NCBI GenBank assembly: GCA_000198515.1
Contig: FP929140.1
Location: 842,527-906,526, forward strand
Source: a gamma proteobacterium HdN1
GTDB lineage: Bacteria > Pseudomonadota > Gammaproteobacteria > Pseudomonadales > Ketobacteraceae
Direction of reading: 5' to 3'
DNA: 64,000 bases
The position numbers and the translations under genes are program-made. The notes under the pieces were generated by a model. The model saw only the letters and a program-made list of their open reading frames with translations. It had not been told where the DNA came from and did no database searches. The first letter of the stretch is position 1. Each line of letters starts with the position of its first letter. This document shows, piece after piece, positions 35,245 through 43,343 of the stretch.

Positions 35245-36561
35245 ATGGCGCAGCAAACAAATCGAATTAGCCTGACCGCTGGCCGTATTGATGCGATGGA
35301 GTGCCCGGCCGATAAGGGGCAGGCTTTCCTTTGGGACACACAGGCGCCAGCATTGGCCGTTAGGGTGGTCAAAGGTGGCCGCAAGACGTTTGTCTTTGAG
35401 TCACGACTGGACGGTAAAACAGTGCGCGTGACAATAGGGGACGTTAAAGCATGGCGGCTGGGGGACGCTCGCACAGAAGCTAGTCGCCTTAAGATGTTGG
35501 TCGATACAGGGATAGACCCCAGAGAGCAGAGGCGCTTGCAGCAGGCCGCGCGCGCAGCGGCCAAGGCGCAACAGGAAGCCGAGGCCGTTACAGTCGCCCA
35601 AGTCTGGCAGGCATACATTGCCAAGCGTTCACCGTACTGGGGAGAGCACCACAAGCGCGACCACGAGAATCAAATCAGGGAGCCGGGAACCACCAAGGCA
35701 GGCAAGCCCACATCATCCGGCCCGCTGTATTTTTTCGCAAACATGCGGTTGGTGGATCTGACCCCCGAGATTGTCGAGGGCTGGGCCGAACAAGAGGGAC
35801 TACATCGACCGACCCAAGCTCGGCTAGGGTACAGGCTGTTAAAGGCGTTCCTAAACTGGTGCGCCAACCAAGAGGCATACAAGAGCCTTTTACCAGACAA
35901 TCCAACAACCCCCGCAGCCCGCCAAGCGCTGGGCAAGGCAAAGCCAAAGCGCGACGTTGTGCTGAAGGAGCAGCTACCGGCATTTTTTAAGGCGGCACAA
36001 GGGCTGGCAAGCCCTGTTATTGCCGCATACATCCAGTGCATGCTTTTGACTGGAGCGCGACCGGGCGAATTGTTGGCGCTCAAATGGAGCGACATTAACA
36101 CCCGCTGGAAAAGTCTCACCATCCGCGACAAGGACGAATCCAAAGGGGGGGAAGACGGCACCCGCACCATACCCCTAACACCCTACGTTCACCACCTGCT
36201 AGCCGGGCTACCGCGTAGGAGTGAATGGGTTTTTTCCAGCGACACCCTGAACCAGCCCATTCATTCACCCCGGCACCGTATGGGGGACGTTGCCCGCGTT
36301 GCTGGAATTGACGGCTTGAGCTTACACGGCTTGCGCAGGTCGCACGGCAGCTTGTCGGAGTGGCTGGAGTTGCCCGCTGGCGTGGTGGCACAGATTCAAG
36401 GACACAAGCCAAGCGCTACCGCTGAAAAACATTACCGCGTTCGACCGCTGGATTTATTGCGAGTACACGCAGACCGTTTTGAGGCGTGGATTCTGGAACA
36501 GGCCGGCATCCATTTTGACGCAGAGCAACAGCCCGGCGCGTTGCGCGTAGTGACGCCATAG
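35245..36561 (+). CDS. int: Tyrosine recombinase integrase
   Basis: About 438 residues. It catalyses site-specific recombination at tRNA-Phe. The N-terminus is an arm-binding domain of the P4-integrase kind (FLWDTQAPALAVRVVKGG). The core domain follows from about 110, and the catalytic domain shows TGARPGELLALKW (first Arg), HGLRRSHG (His-x-x-Arg) and GHKPSATAEKHY (His and the nucleophile Tyr). A longer frame starts at 35173, but it would translate the 11-bp repeats. GGAG ahead of 35245 supports the shorter form. It sits at the end of the element away from the intact tRNA. Confidence 0.93.
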   Translation: MAQQTNRISLTAGRIDAMECPADKGQAFLWDTQAPALAVRVVKGGRKTFVFESRLDGKTVRVTIGDVKAWRLGDARTEASRLKMLVDTGIDPREQRRLQQAARAAAKAQQEAEAVTVAQVWQAYIAKRSPYWGEHHKRDHENQIREPGTTKAGKPTSSGPLYFFANMRLVDLTPEIVEGWAEQEGLHRPTQARLGYRLLKAFLNWCANQEAYKSLLPDNPTTPAARQALGKAKPKRDVVLKEQLPAFFKAAQGLASPVIAAYIQCMLLTGARPGELLALKWSDINTRWKSLTIRDKDESKGGEDGTRTIPLTPYVHHLLAGLPRRSEWVFSSDTLNQPIHSPRHRMGDVARVAGIDGLSLHGLRRSHGSLSEWLELPAGVVAQIQGHKPSATAEKHYRVRPLDLLRVHADRFEAWILEQAGIHFDAEQQPGALRVVTP

Positions 36562-36572
36562 GACGATTAAGC

Positions 36573-37151
36573 ATGAGCAAAAAAAAGCTATTACTTGCAA
36601 AAGATTTTCTAGAATGGCGCGAAGCATTGACCCTATTTAGTGCCTTAATGGAAACAGAGGCCACCCCACAAGATTTAGTGGATTTGGTGCGCAAATATGA
36701 AATACCCGCATATTGGCTTATCGGTTCATACGGCCCACCCCCGAAGGTTACTTTCGAAAAAGATACCCCCGAGTTTTTAACCTATGGCGAGTACAGCGGC
36801 ACCAACGAAATACATTTTGATTTTGATCATGCCTGCGGGAACTATGTAGATGGCGTTGATATAGCGCAGATATTGTTGGCACACTTTAAGCCCGCTGATA
36901 TTGAATGTTTGGTCGCCAAAATAAACGGCAGCCTTTCCGAAAAACAACAGAATGACTCTATTAAAAATAGTGCATTGTTGCTTATCGGCAGAGCCTTAGA
37001 GCTTTATCTAGAGGGCGAAAAAAACCGGAATCAAGAGAGATTTATTGCCGATATTATTGGTGAAAATAAAATATACGGCTTGAGTGAGCGCACAATAAAA
37101 AGCTTTTTAAGTAACGCTAATAAAGCACTAACGGAAGCCAGAAAAAAGTAG
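36573..37151 (+). CDS. Hypothetical protein of the integrative element
   Basis: A 192-residue protein that I do not recognise. It is charged and predicted soluble, with an acidic middle part (HFDFDHACGNYVDGVDI) and a Lys-rich end. The coding sequence is clearly more A+T-rich than its neighbours, with many AAA and ATA codons, suggesting separate origin. It starts 11 bases after the integrase stop, so it may be co-transcribed with it. Cargo functions such as defence or superinfection exclusion are common at this position in satellites, but nothing in the sequence proves this. Confidence 0.7.
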   Translation: MSKKKLLLAKDFLEWREALTLFSALMETEATPQDLVDLVRKYEIPAYWLIGSYGPPPKVTFEKDTPEFLTYGEYSGTNEIHFDFDHACGNYVDGVDIAQILLAHFKPADIECLVAKINGSLSEKQQNDSIKNSALLLIGRALELYLEGEKNRNQERFIADIIGENKIYGLSERTIKSFLSNANKALTEARKK

Positions 37152-37157
37152 CCAGCT

Positions 37158-37192
37158 AGTGCAATTGCACTTTTTCGTAGTGCAGTTGCACT
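37158..37192. promoter_or_regulatory. Twin palindromes, likely operator
   Basis: AGTGCAATTGCACT (37158-37171) is a perfect 14-base palindrome, and AGTGCAGTTGCACT (37179-37192) repeats it with one change. The two start 21 bases apart, two helical turns, so protein dimers would sit on one face. They precede the HTH-gene operon. Confidence 0.75.
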
Positions 37193-37252
37193 GACTCTTT
37201 GAGCAACAAAACCCAATCTAGCCCCGTCAATTACAAACAGGGGGCTAGAACC

Positions 37253-37480
37253 ATGACACAGCACACCAACACATCACCCGCTTTTGTTCCGTTGGAGCAA
37301 GAGACCCGCAGCAGCCTACCTACAAGGGAGGCGGCACATCACCTAAACCGCAAAATGCAAACCTTGCATATCTGGGCATGCAAAGAGAACGGCCCTATTC
37401 GACCTATCCGCGTAAGTGGCCGTTTGGCGTGGCGCGTTGCTGATATAAAGCGCGTATTGGCTGGAGGGGCGCACGCATGA
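37253..37480 (+). CDS. Small helix-turn-helix protein (AlpA/excisionase-like)
   Basis: About 75 residues. The core LPTREAAHHLNRKMQTLHIWAC...RVSGRLAWRVADIKRVL is a MerR/HTH_17-type helix-turn-helix with wing, as found in AlpA-like regulators and excisionases. ATG at 37253 is chosen; a TTG further upstream would add 18 residues. It lies 60 bases after twin palindromes that it may bind. It overlaps the next gene by four bases. Likely roles are control of the replication genes or excision. Confidence 0.8.
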   Translation: MTQHTNTSPAFVPLEQETRSSLPTREAAHHLNRKMQTLHIWACKENGPIRPIRVSGRLAWRVADIKRVLAGGAHA

Positions 37481-37665
37481 AATTAGACTGCCCAGTCCCC
37501 GCATGGCGACAAGATCTTACCGACATCAATTACCAGCATAGAACGCACGGATGCCGTTACGCCCCACCCACAGCGCGGCAATTGCGAAGAGCAGAGGCGA
37601 AACAGCGCAAAAAACAGGCGAAGCTTGCCGCACGGAAAAGAAATAAAGGGGAGGCGCAAGCATGA
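37477..37665 (+). CDS. Small basic protein
   Basis: A 62-residue protein with a very basic Lys/Arg/Ala-rich C-terminal half (about 35-60). It overlaps both neighbours by ATGA, so translation is coupled from the HTH gene through to the primase/helicase. I do not recognise a family. Its charge suggests nucleic-acid or primase binding. Confidence 0.7.
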   Translation: MKLDCPVPAWRQDLTDINYQHRTHGCRYAPPTARQLRRAEAKQRKKQAKLAARKRNKGEAQA

Positions 37666-40511
37666 AAGTGAGAGAGAAGGGGCACGCCCCGACCGCCATC
37701 GAAACGATACAGGGCGAAGTACAGCAAGCCGTACAGAGCCATTGTACAGGCTTTGGTGAGGTTACGTATTCGTGCATATCCGCCAGCCAACCAAAAACCC
37801 TTACAAAAACCTACAGGCTAGGCGTGGATGGAAAGCTAACTAAGAGTACCGTAGCGAACCTTAGTTCTGGCGTTATAGAAGTTCGAAAAGCGGCGAGTGT
37901 TTCAGAGTTTGCACGTCAACTACAGGAGTTAGCCCCTAGCCAAGCGTTAACGTATGGTGTCCCAAAAGACTACGGCCCTTGCGATGGTGCGCCCTACCAG
38001 AGCAAGTTACTAAGCATTAAGCGACACGAAGAGCTAGAAAGCCCGTCAGACGCGATCACGCGCACTAACGCTAACTTTAAGTGGCCCGAAGGTGCTGGCG
38101 TGTTATTGCTGGACTATGACCCGCAGGAAGGCCAGCAACCGTTGAGCAAGGCGCAATTGCTGGCGCGCTTGAACGAGTTTATTCCGCTCGAACAAACCGC
38201 TTATGTGTGGTGGTGCAGTAGCAGTAGCCTGATAACCAATGCCGAAACGCAGGAGCAGTTAACGGGAATAAAAGGGCAGCGCGTTTACATCATGGTAAAA
38301 AACGCCAGCGATATTCTTCGCGCAGGTGAGGTACTGTTTAACCGTCTATGGTTGGCAGGGCACGGTTATTACGCCGTAAGCAGAGCTGGTAGCGCCTTGA
38401 AGCGAAGCGTTATTGATGCAAGCGTATGGCAGCCTACCCGTCTAGACTTCGCAGCAGGTGCGCATTGCTCACCGCCCTTAAAGCAAGAACGTGGAATACC
38501 GGACGCGCACGACGGCGACCTTCTCGACACACTCACCGCATTACCTGACTTGACCCCCCGTGAGAAGGTCGAGCTAAAGACCCGCGAAGATCACGCGCGT
38601 AAGGTTGTGCAGGCTGACATTGCCAGCACCCGCCAGCGATATATCGAAGAGAGCGCTCGGGATCTTGTAACGAAAAAGCACGGGAATACGTTAGAAGGAG
38701 AGAAGCTCGACAAGGCGCTAGATGAAGCTCGAAACGTCATTGTCAGAGCATGCGACCATCACACATTGGCAGGTGACTTTATCATCACGCTTGCCGACGG
38801 TGAGCGAGTGAGCGTGGGTGAGGTCATGGACAGACCCGCCTCGTACCACGACAAGCTAACACTTGACCCGCTAGAACCTGAATATAACGGGCACAAGGTG
38901 GTTGGGAAGCTATACCTGATAGGTAGGTACCAGAACCTATACAGCTTCGCGCACGGTGGCCGCAATTTCAGGTTGGTTCAGCAAGTCTCCCGTATTGAGC
39001 ACAAGCAAGGGGCGGATCATGGAACAACACAAGAAACACTCGAGCGCTTGCGCCGGTTACCTGATGTATTCGATATGGGCACAGAGCTTGTTGAGGTAAG
39101 CGACGGCAAAGTGTGCCACCTAAACCAGCATGGCCTTAACTTTTATCTAGGGGGCGCGGTGCAGTATTGGAAATGGAATAAGGCGCCCAGAGGGGGCATG
39201 TACGAAGTGAATATAAACCCGCCGCAACAAGTGGTAAACCACTTGTTAGCAATGCAAGAACGCCGCCGCCTTAAACCATTAAAGGCAGTGATTACGGCTC
39301 CCGTTATTACTGGGGATGGTAGGGTGCTAGAGAGCCTAGGCTATGATGAAGGAACGCAACTATACCTAGATACGCCGACAGACCCGCTACCCGTATTAGC
39401 GACCGTTGACGAACAGGAAGCGTTGAGAGCGCTAAACGTGCTGATGCGTCCCTTTCGGGGCTTTGCGTTTGCCGACAAGCTTGACCGTAGCGTATTGCTT
39501 GCCTTGTTGCTCACCGCCGTTGTTCGACCTGTACTGGATACCGCACCCGCTGGCGGCTTGGATGCGCCTGTACAGGGTTCAGGAAAGACCCTGCTTGCCC
39601 AATGCATAGGTGCTTTGGCGACAGGCGCTATGCCTTCCGTCTACCCTCACACGGCAGGCGTTGCCGACGAAGAAACCCGTAAGAGACTCACCGCTATATT
39701 GACGCGGGGTGAGTTGGTGGTTGTATGGGACAACGTGCTAGGGCATTTTGACAGTGCAGCCGTAGCCTCTTTTCTAACGTCGCCAGAGTACAGCGACCGC
39801 ATACTAGGCAAAAGCGAAACGGCAAAATTCCCTAACCGCACGCTGTTCCTTTTGACGGGCAACAATCTTGCCTTATCTGGGGATATGCCGCGACGTGTAC
39901 TGAAGTGCCGCCTTGACGCTCAAACAGACAACCCCGCAGGGCGCAAGTTTGATTTTAGTCCTTTGCGTGAGGTGATAGGAACACGGCAAACGCTGGTACG
40001 GGCAGCTCTTACCCTTATTCGTGGGTATCAACAGAGCGATGTGTACAAGGCTGGCGGCGCAGTCCCCAACGAAAGCACTGCTAGTTTTGAGCAATGGGAC
40101 GCTCTGGTTAGGCAGCCTTGCGCGTGGATTGCCGAACGGTTACCGCGTGACTACCAAGACCCAGCAGGCGCAATAAGAGAAGCGATAGGCAACGACCCCG
40201 AAAAGGAAGAGCTGAGCATTGTGCTAGAAGGTATAAAGGCGCGCATGGGCGAGGGGACGTGGGTTTCCGCGCGAGAGCTTTTCACGAAGATCAATGATGC
40301 TTTTGATTCTGAGCCTGAGCTACGCGAAACCTTGGAGGGGGCGATGCGTACAAAATTGACGGCGCACGCCTTAGGGCGATGGTTGGGGTACCGTACCGAC
40401 CGTATCGTAAACGGTTTGCGCCTGCGGAAACGGAAAAGGCGCGACCGTTTAGAGTATTGCGTAGAGGGGAACTTTGAACTCGATGCGGAATTGATGGCTA
40501 TGTTGGGGTGA
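37662..40511 (+). CDS. Primase/helicase-like replication protein
   Basis: A 949-residue protein. The N-terminal 400 residues hold GVLLLDYDP near 145 and a later KGQRVYIMVKN block, the sort of acidic motif seen in archaeo-eukaryotic primase-type domains. The C-terminal part has an ATPase core: Walker A APVQGSGKTLLAQ near 635, an acidic Walker-B-like LVVVWDN near 686 and sensor-like FLLTGNN near 730. This arrangement is typical of replication proteins of phage satellites and integrative plasmids. It probably starts replication at the repeat region directly downstream. The primase assignment is less sure than the ATPase. Confidence 0.75.
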   Translation: MKVREKGHAPTAIETIQGEVQQAVQSHCTGFGEVTYSCISASQPKTLTKTYRLGVDGKLTKSTVANLSSGVIEVRKAASVSEFARQLQELAPSQALTYGVPKDYGPCDGAPYQSKLLSIKRHEELESPSDAITRTNANFKWPEGAGVLLLDYDPQEGQQPLSKAQLLARLNEFIPLEQTAYVWWCSSSSLITNAETQEQLTGIKGQRVYIMVKNASDILRAGEVLFNRLWLAGHGYYAVSRAGSALKRSVIDASVWQPTRLDFAAGAHCSPPLKQERGIPDAHDGDLLDTLTALPDLTPREKVELKTREDHARKVVQADIASTRQRYIEESARDLVTKKHGNTLEGEKLDKALDEARNVIVRACDHHTLAGDFIITLADGERVSVGEVMDRPASYHDKLTLDPLEPEYNGHKVVGKLYLIGRYQNLYSFAHGGRNFRLVQQVSRIEHKQGADHGTTQETLERLRRLPDVFDMGTELVEVSDGKVCHLNQHGLNFYLGGAVQYWKWNKAPRGGMYEVNINPPQQVVNHLLAMQERRRLKPLKAVITAPVITGDGRVLESLGYDEGTQLYLDTPTDPLPVLATVDEQEALRALNVLMRPFRGFAFADKLDRSVLLALLLTAVVRPVLDTAPAGGLDAPVQGSGKTLLAQCIGALATGAMPSVYPHTAGVADEETRKRLTAILTRGELVVVWDNVLGHFDSAAVASFLTSPEYSDRILGKSETAKFPNRTLFLLTGNNLALSGDMPRRVLKCRLDAQTDNPAGRKFDFSPLREVIGTRQTLVRAALTLIRGYQQSDVYKAGGAVPNESTASFEQWDALVRQPCAWIAERLPRDYQDPAGAIREAIGNDPEKEELSIVLEGIKARMGEGTWVSARELFTKINDAFDSEPELRETLEGAMRTKLTAHALGRWLGYRTDRIVNGLRLRKRKRRDRLEYCVEGNFELDAELMAMLG

Positions 40512-40546
40512 GCATTAAGCTGTTTTTAAGCGCGTTGGGGGTGGAA

Positions 40547-40661
40547 GTGTGGTGATAGTGGCGTCGGTGGCGTTGTTTATACCTAAAGAGGTTTTTATAA
40601 CTTGGTTTATAAAATCATATATGTATAGGAAATACCACCACCACCACCACTATCACCACAC
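40547..40661. repeat. Long-spaced inverted repeat
   Basis: Perfect 15-base arms at 40547-40561 and 40647-40661, with imperfect pairing (CACC-type triplets) further inward, flank an A+T-rich centre (about 40573-40635). An A+T-rich stretch between inverted repeats is a plausible unwinding element of an origin. Confidence 0.8.
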
Positions 40662-40739
40662 CCCCCAGCACGGCTAACGTAGCGATCACGTCGGACACAA
40701 TCACGTTCGACGTGATTGCGGTGAGTTACCACTTTATGA

Positions 40740-40826
40740 GCGATCACCGCATAGGCGACTGTGAACGGGGGTATGGCCAAATTTGGCCATACCCATATCG
40801 CGATCACCGCATAGGCGACTGTGAAC
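40740..40826. repeat. 27-bp direct repeats around a 26-bp perfect palindrome
   Basis: Two identical 27-base units (40740-40766 and 40800-40826) start 60 bases apart. Between them is a perfect 26-base palindrome (40769-40794; half-site GGGTATGGCCAAA). Nearby, TCACGT and ACGTGA half-sites recur (40701-40715, 40830-40850). This is typical of replication initiator binding. Confidence 0.92.
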
Positions 40827-40980
40827 ACTTTCACGTCGAGCACGTTCACGTCACACCGTCGCTATCACGCCGACACAATCACCCAACTAAACAGCCCCAG
40901 ACCGGCTAAGGGGTATCATCAAAACTGAGCACACCCCTTAATGTGGTAAGTCACCACAATAGAACAGAGCACACCCCGCG

Positions 40981-41007
40981 TTGTATGTTGTTGTACGCTA
41001 CATACAA
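40981..41007. repeat. Inverted repeat with TTGTATGT arms
   Basis: TTGTATGT (40981-40988) and ACATACAA (41000-41007) pair with an 11-base loop. It could be a hairpin in RNA or single-stranded DNA, or a protein site. Confidence 0.8.
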
Positions 41008-41060
41008 CAATACACCCTAGCGCCAAGCGTCAACACCGACACGCCAGCACCGTAGCACCG

Positions 41061-41120
41061 TCACGTCGAACACAATCACGTCGAACACAATCACGTCGAA
41101 CACAATCACGTCGAACACAA
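41061..41120. repeat. Four perfect 15-bp iterons
   Basis: TCACGTCGAACACAA occurs four times head to tail with no spacers, and a partial fifth copy follows. Similar single copies lie near 40688 and 40870. Together with the upstream palindrome this is a candidate iteron array for replication of the element. From 41121 to 41520 I see no gene with convincing content. Confidence 0.93.
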
Positions 41121-41520
41121 TCACGCCATCACCGACACTGCAAGCCGCCTAGATGCTTAGCGCTATCGCCGTAGCGCCAACACCGTTAAAGCGGCGTGCA
41201 GGCCATTCTGGAGGCTCTGAAGGGTATGTGCCGTCACGCCCCCAGCACGGTAAGGACAAGGTAAGGGGGGGGATGCTTTCCCTAACAAACTTTGCTTAGT
41301 CGTTTGGCCTCCCCGCGCCCGGTTTAAACTTCCGTCATGGCCCAAAATGACGGATTTAGGGGGTGGTCGTTTTTGATCAGTGCAAGGCTGATTGAAAACA
41401 TATCCAGCGAGGGGGGTTTCTCCAAATTCACGGACACCCGCCATTGAATCGTCAACACCGCCAGAATCGAATTGCCGACCCACCACAGGCGGCAAACGGC
41501 CCACGCATTTATGAATTTTG

Positions 41521-41542
41521 CCTACAGATTGCCTACAGATTC
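41521..41542 (+). repeat. Two 11-bp arm-type repeats at the right end
   Basis: Two copies of GCCTACAGATT, the same unit and orientation as the three copies before the integrase gene. They lie about 50 bases from the right attachment site. Confidence 0.8.
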
Positions 41543-41550
41543 CCCAAACA

Positions 41551-41580
41551 AAAAAGCCGCTTCGATCGAAAGCGGCTTAA
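41551..41580 (-). terminator. Element-supplied terminator for tRNA-Phe
   Basis: On the minus strand a 9-bp stem (AAGCCGCTT / AAGCGGCTT) is followed by six T. It lies 15 bases downstream of the tRNA-Phe CCA end but inside the element, so the element replaces the terminator it displaced. Confidence 0.85.
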
Positions 41581-41593
41581 GTGTCTGATTTAT

Positions 41594-41670
<77 letters not shown>

Positions 41671-41719
41671 GAAAGAGGCGCTATTAAACCTTTAGAGAAA
41701 CAAGGAGTCAATACCCAAG

Positions 41720-41992
41720 TTAAGATTTTGGTGGAACAAATCCTTCTGCTTGGTCAAAATTGGCGCCATCGAGGAATTTCTCAAGCTCCCCAGCAAGATA
41801 AGCCTGAGTTTCCGCCTGCATCAGGTTTAGGCGCTTCTCATTGATCAAACGGGTTTGATGCTTGAGCCATTCGTTCCATGCTTGCTTAGACACCTGTTCA
41901 AAGATCATCTGCCCGCGTGGGCCGGGGTAGGGCGGGCGTGGAAGGCCCTCCAAGTCTTGCTTGTACTTGCGACAAAAAACCTGCCGGCTCAT
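41720..41992 (-). CDS. yggX: Fe(II)-trafficking / oxidative damage protection protein
   Basis: About 90 residues, the usual YggX length. It begins MSRQVFCRKYK, with the conserved Cys, then EGLPRPPYPGPRG and a helical tail. YggX protects Fe-S clusters from oxidants and limits Fenton damage. A longer frame exists, but the family start and the 32-base spacing to mutY support 41992. mutY-yggX is a common gammaproteobacterial operon, which links repair of 8-oxoguanine mispairs with Fe-S protection. Confidence 0.95.
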   Translation of the reverse strand: MSRQVFCRKYKQDLEGLPRPPYPGPRGQMIFEQVSKQAWNEWLKHQTRLINEKRLNLMQAETQAYLAGELEKFLDGANFDQAEGFVPPKS

Positions 41993-42024
41993 GGTTGGCC
42001 TCTCTGTTTGATGGTTTCTGGCTT

Positions 42025-43173
42025 TCAACGGCCTGCGTCCAGCTCTTGAAGAAGCTTTAGTACTGGCGCAGGCAATCCCAGCTTCATTGCGTCGGCCGGT
42101 TTATACCACGCACTGGCCGCTTCGGCCACCACGTTGGCCATTGTCCCCACCGCGCTCTCCACCTCAACAATTGTTGGCGTAATCTGCAGATGAAAATGCG
42201 AAAACGTATGCCGAAAACTCGGCAACTCCACTGGGTTTTCGCGGCAATGGATGCCCATTTCTAAAAGGCCGTTCGTGAGTGGCACGTCCATCGAAAGCTC
42301 AGGAAAACTCCAAAGCCCGCCCCAAACCCCCAGCGGAGGCCGCCGCGCTAACCATACCGTGCCTTCGTGCATCGCGATGATGAGCCGCACGGCTCGCTCC
42401 GGCAGCGCCTTGTTTGGCTTCGGCTGCGGATATTGCGCTTGCTCGGAATGCTGAAAAGCTTCGCAGAGCGTGGTAAGCGGGCAGGCCGCGCAATCCGGTT
42501 TGCTGGGTGTACACACCATCGCGCCTAGATCCATGATGGCCTGCGTGTAGTCGGGAATGCGCTGGTAGGGAGTGTATTGTTCCGCCAGTGCCCAGAGCAC
42601 CTTTTCCGTTGCAGGGCTGCTGGGCCAGCCCGCCACCCGATGAACGCGAGCAAGCACACGCTTTACGTTGCCATCCAGAATCGGCGCGCGAATCGACAGG
42701 CTGCTGGCAAGAATTGCGCCTGCCGTAGAGCGCCCAATCCCCGGAAGCTGCATCAGCGAATCTATCGTCTTGGGAAATTCACCGTGTTGGCAATCTTGCA
42801 CAATCTGCGCGGTTTTGTGCAGGTTGCGTGCACGCGCATAGTAGCCAAGCCCTGTCCAGAGGCCGAGAACCTCATCTATCGGCGCCTGTGCAAGCGCCGA
42901 AAGGCTAGGAAAGTGCGCCATAAAGCGCTCAAAATAGGGGATGACAGTGCCGACGCGCGTCTGTTGGCACATGATCTCCGAAACCCAAGTGCGATAGGGT
43001 GATCTTTCTACTTGCCAAGGAAGCTCTTTGCGCCCATGGTGGTCATACCATTCTAGGAGTAGTTGATCGAATCGTTGGAGGGATGGTTTGTCGGTAGTGT
43101 GAGGTGGCGTATAGAAAATGGTACGATAATCCGGTAAATTTTGAGCAGCTTTCGTGACTCTTGGTCGATTCAT
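42025..43173 (-). CDS. mutY: A/G-specific adenine DNA glycosylase
   Basis: A 382-residue repair enzyme that removes adenine opposite 8-oxoguanine. The N-terminal extension (about 30 residues) is longer than in E. coli. SEIMCQQTRV near 68 has Cys where most have Leu. The helix-hairpin-helix is LPGIGRSTAG near 145, the catalytic Asp is in the following ILDGNVKRVL region, and four Cys in CTPSKPDCAACPLTTLC bind the 4Fe-4S cluster near 220. The C-terminal NUDIX-like domain (ARRPPLGVWGGLWSFPE) reads 8-oxoG. GGAG lies five bases before the ATG. Confidence 0.96.
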   Translation of the reverse strand: MNRPRVTKAAQNLPDYRTIFYTPPHTTDKPSLQRFDQLLLEWYDHHGRKELPWQVERSPYRTWVSEIMCQQTRVGTVIPYFERFMAHFPSLSALAQAPIDEVLGLWTGLGYYARARNLHKTAQIVQDCQHGEFPKTIDSLMQLPGIGRSTAGAILASSLSIRAPILDGNVKRVLARVHRVAGWPSSPATEKVLWALAEQYTPYQRIPDYTQAIMDLGAMVCTPSKPDCAACPLTTLCEAFQHSEQAQYPQPKPNKALPERAVRLIIAMHEGTVWLARRPPLGVWGGLWSFPELSMDVPLTNGLLEMGIHCRENPVELPSFRHTFSHFHLQITPTIVEVESAVGTMANVVAEAASAWYKPADAMKLGLPAPVLKLLQELDAGR

Positions 43174-43343
43174 CTATACTCCATGTTGATGTCCGCGTGC
43201 AGTCTAATACAATAAAATACTGATCATAATAAGCAATGTTTGTGTAGTCATTGCGTGTTCTCTTGGCATGACAGCACTTTTGTTGGCATATTTGCTAACT
43301 TGACCTAGTGGAGCTTGGGCATGATGGTGCCGGGTAGCAAAAA

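Noticed and set aside
41061-41120. Four tandem 15-bp repeats considered as a CRISPR array
   Set aside because: The units are directly adjacent with no spacers and no cas genes are nearby. They fit iterons.
41163-41504. Minus-strand open frame of 113 codons at the right end of the integrative element
   Set aside because: No ribosome site, low-complexity content without recognisable motifs, and it crosses repeat-rich DNA.
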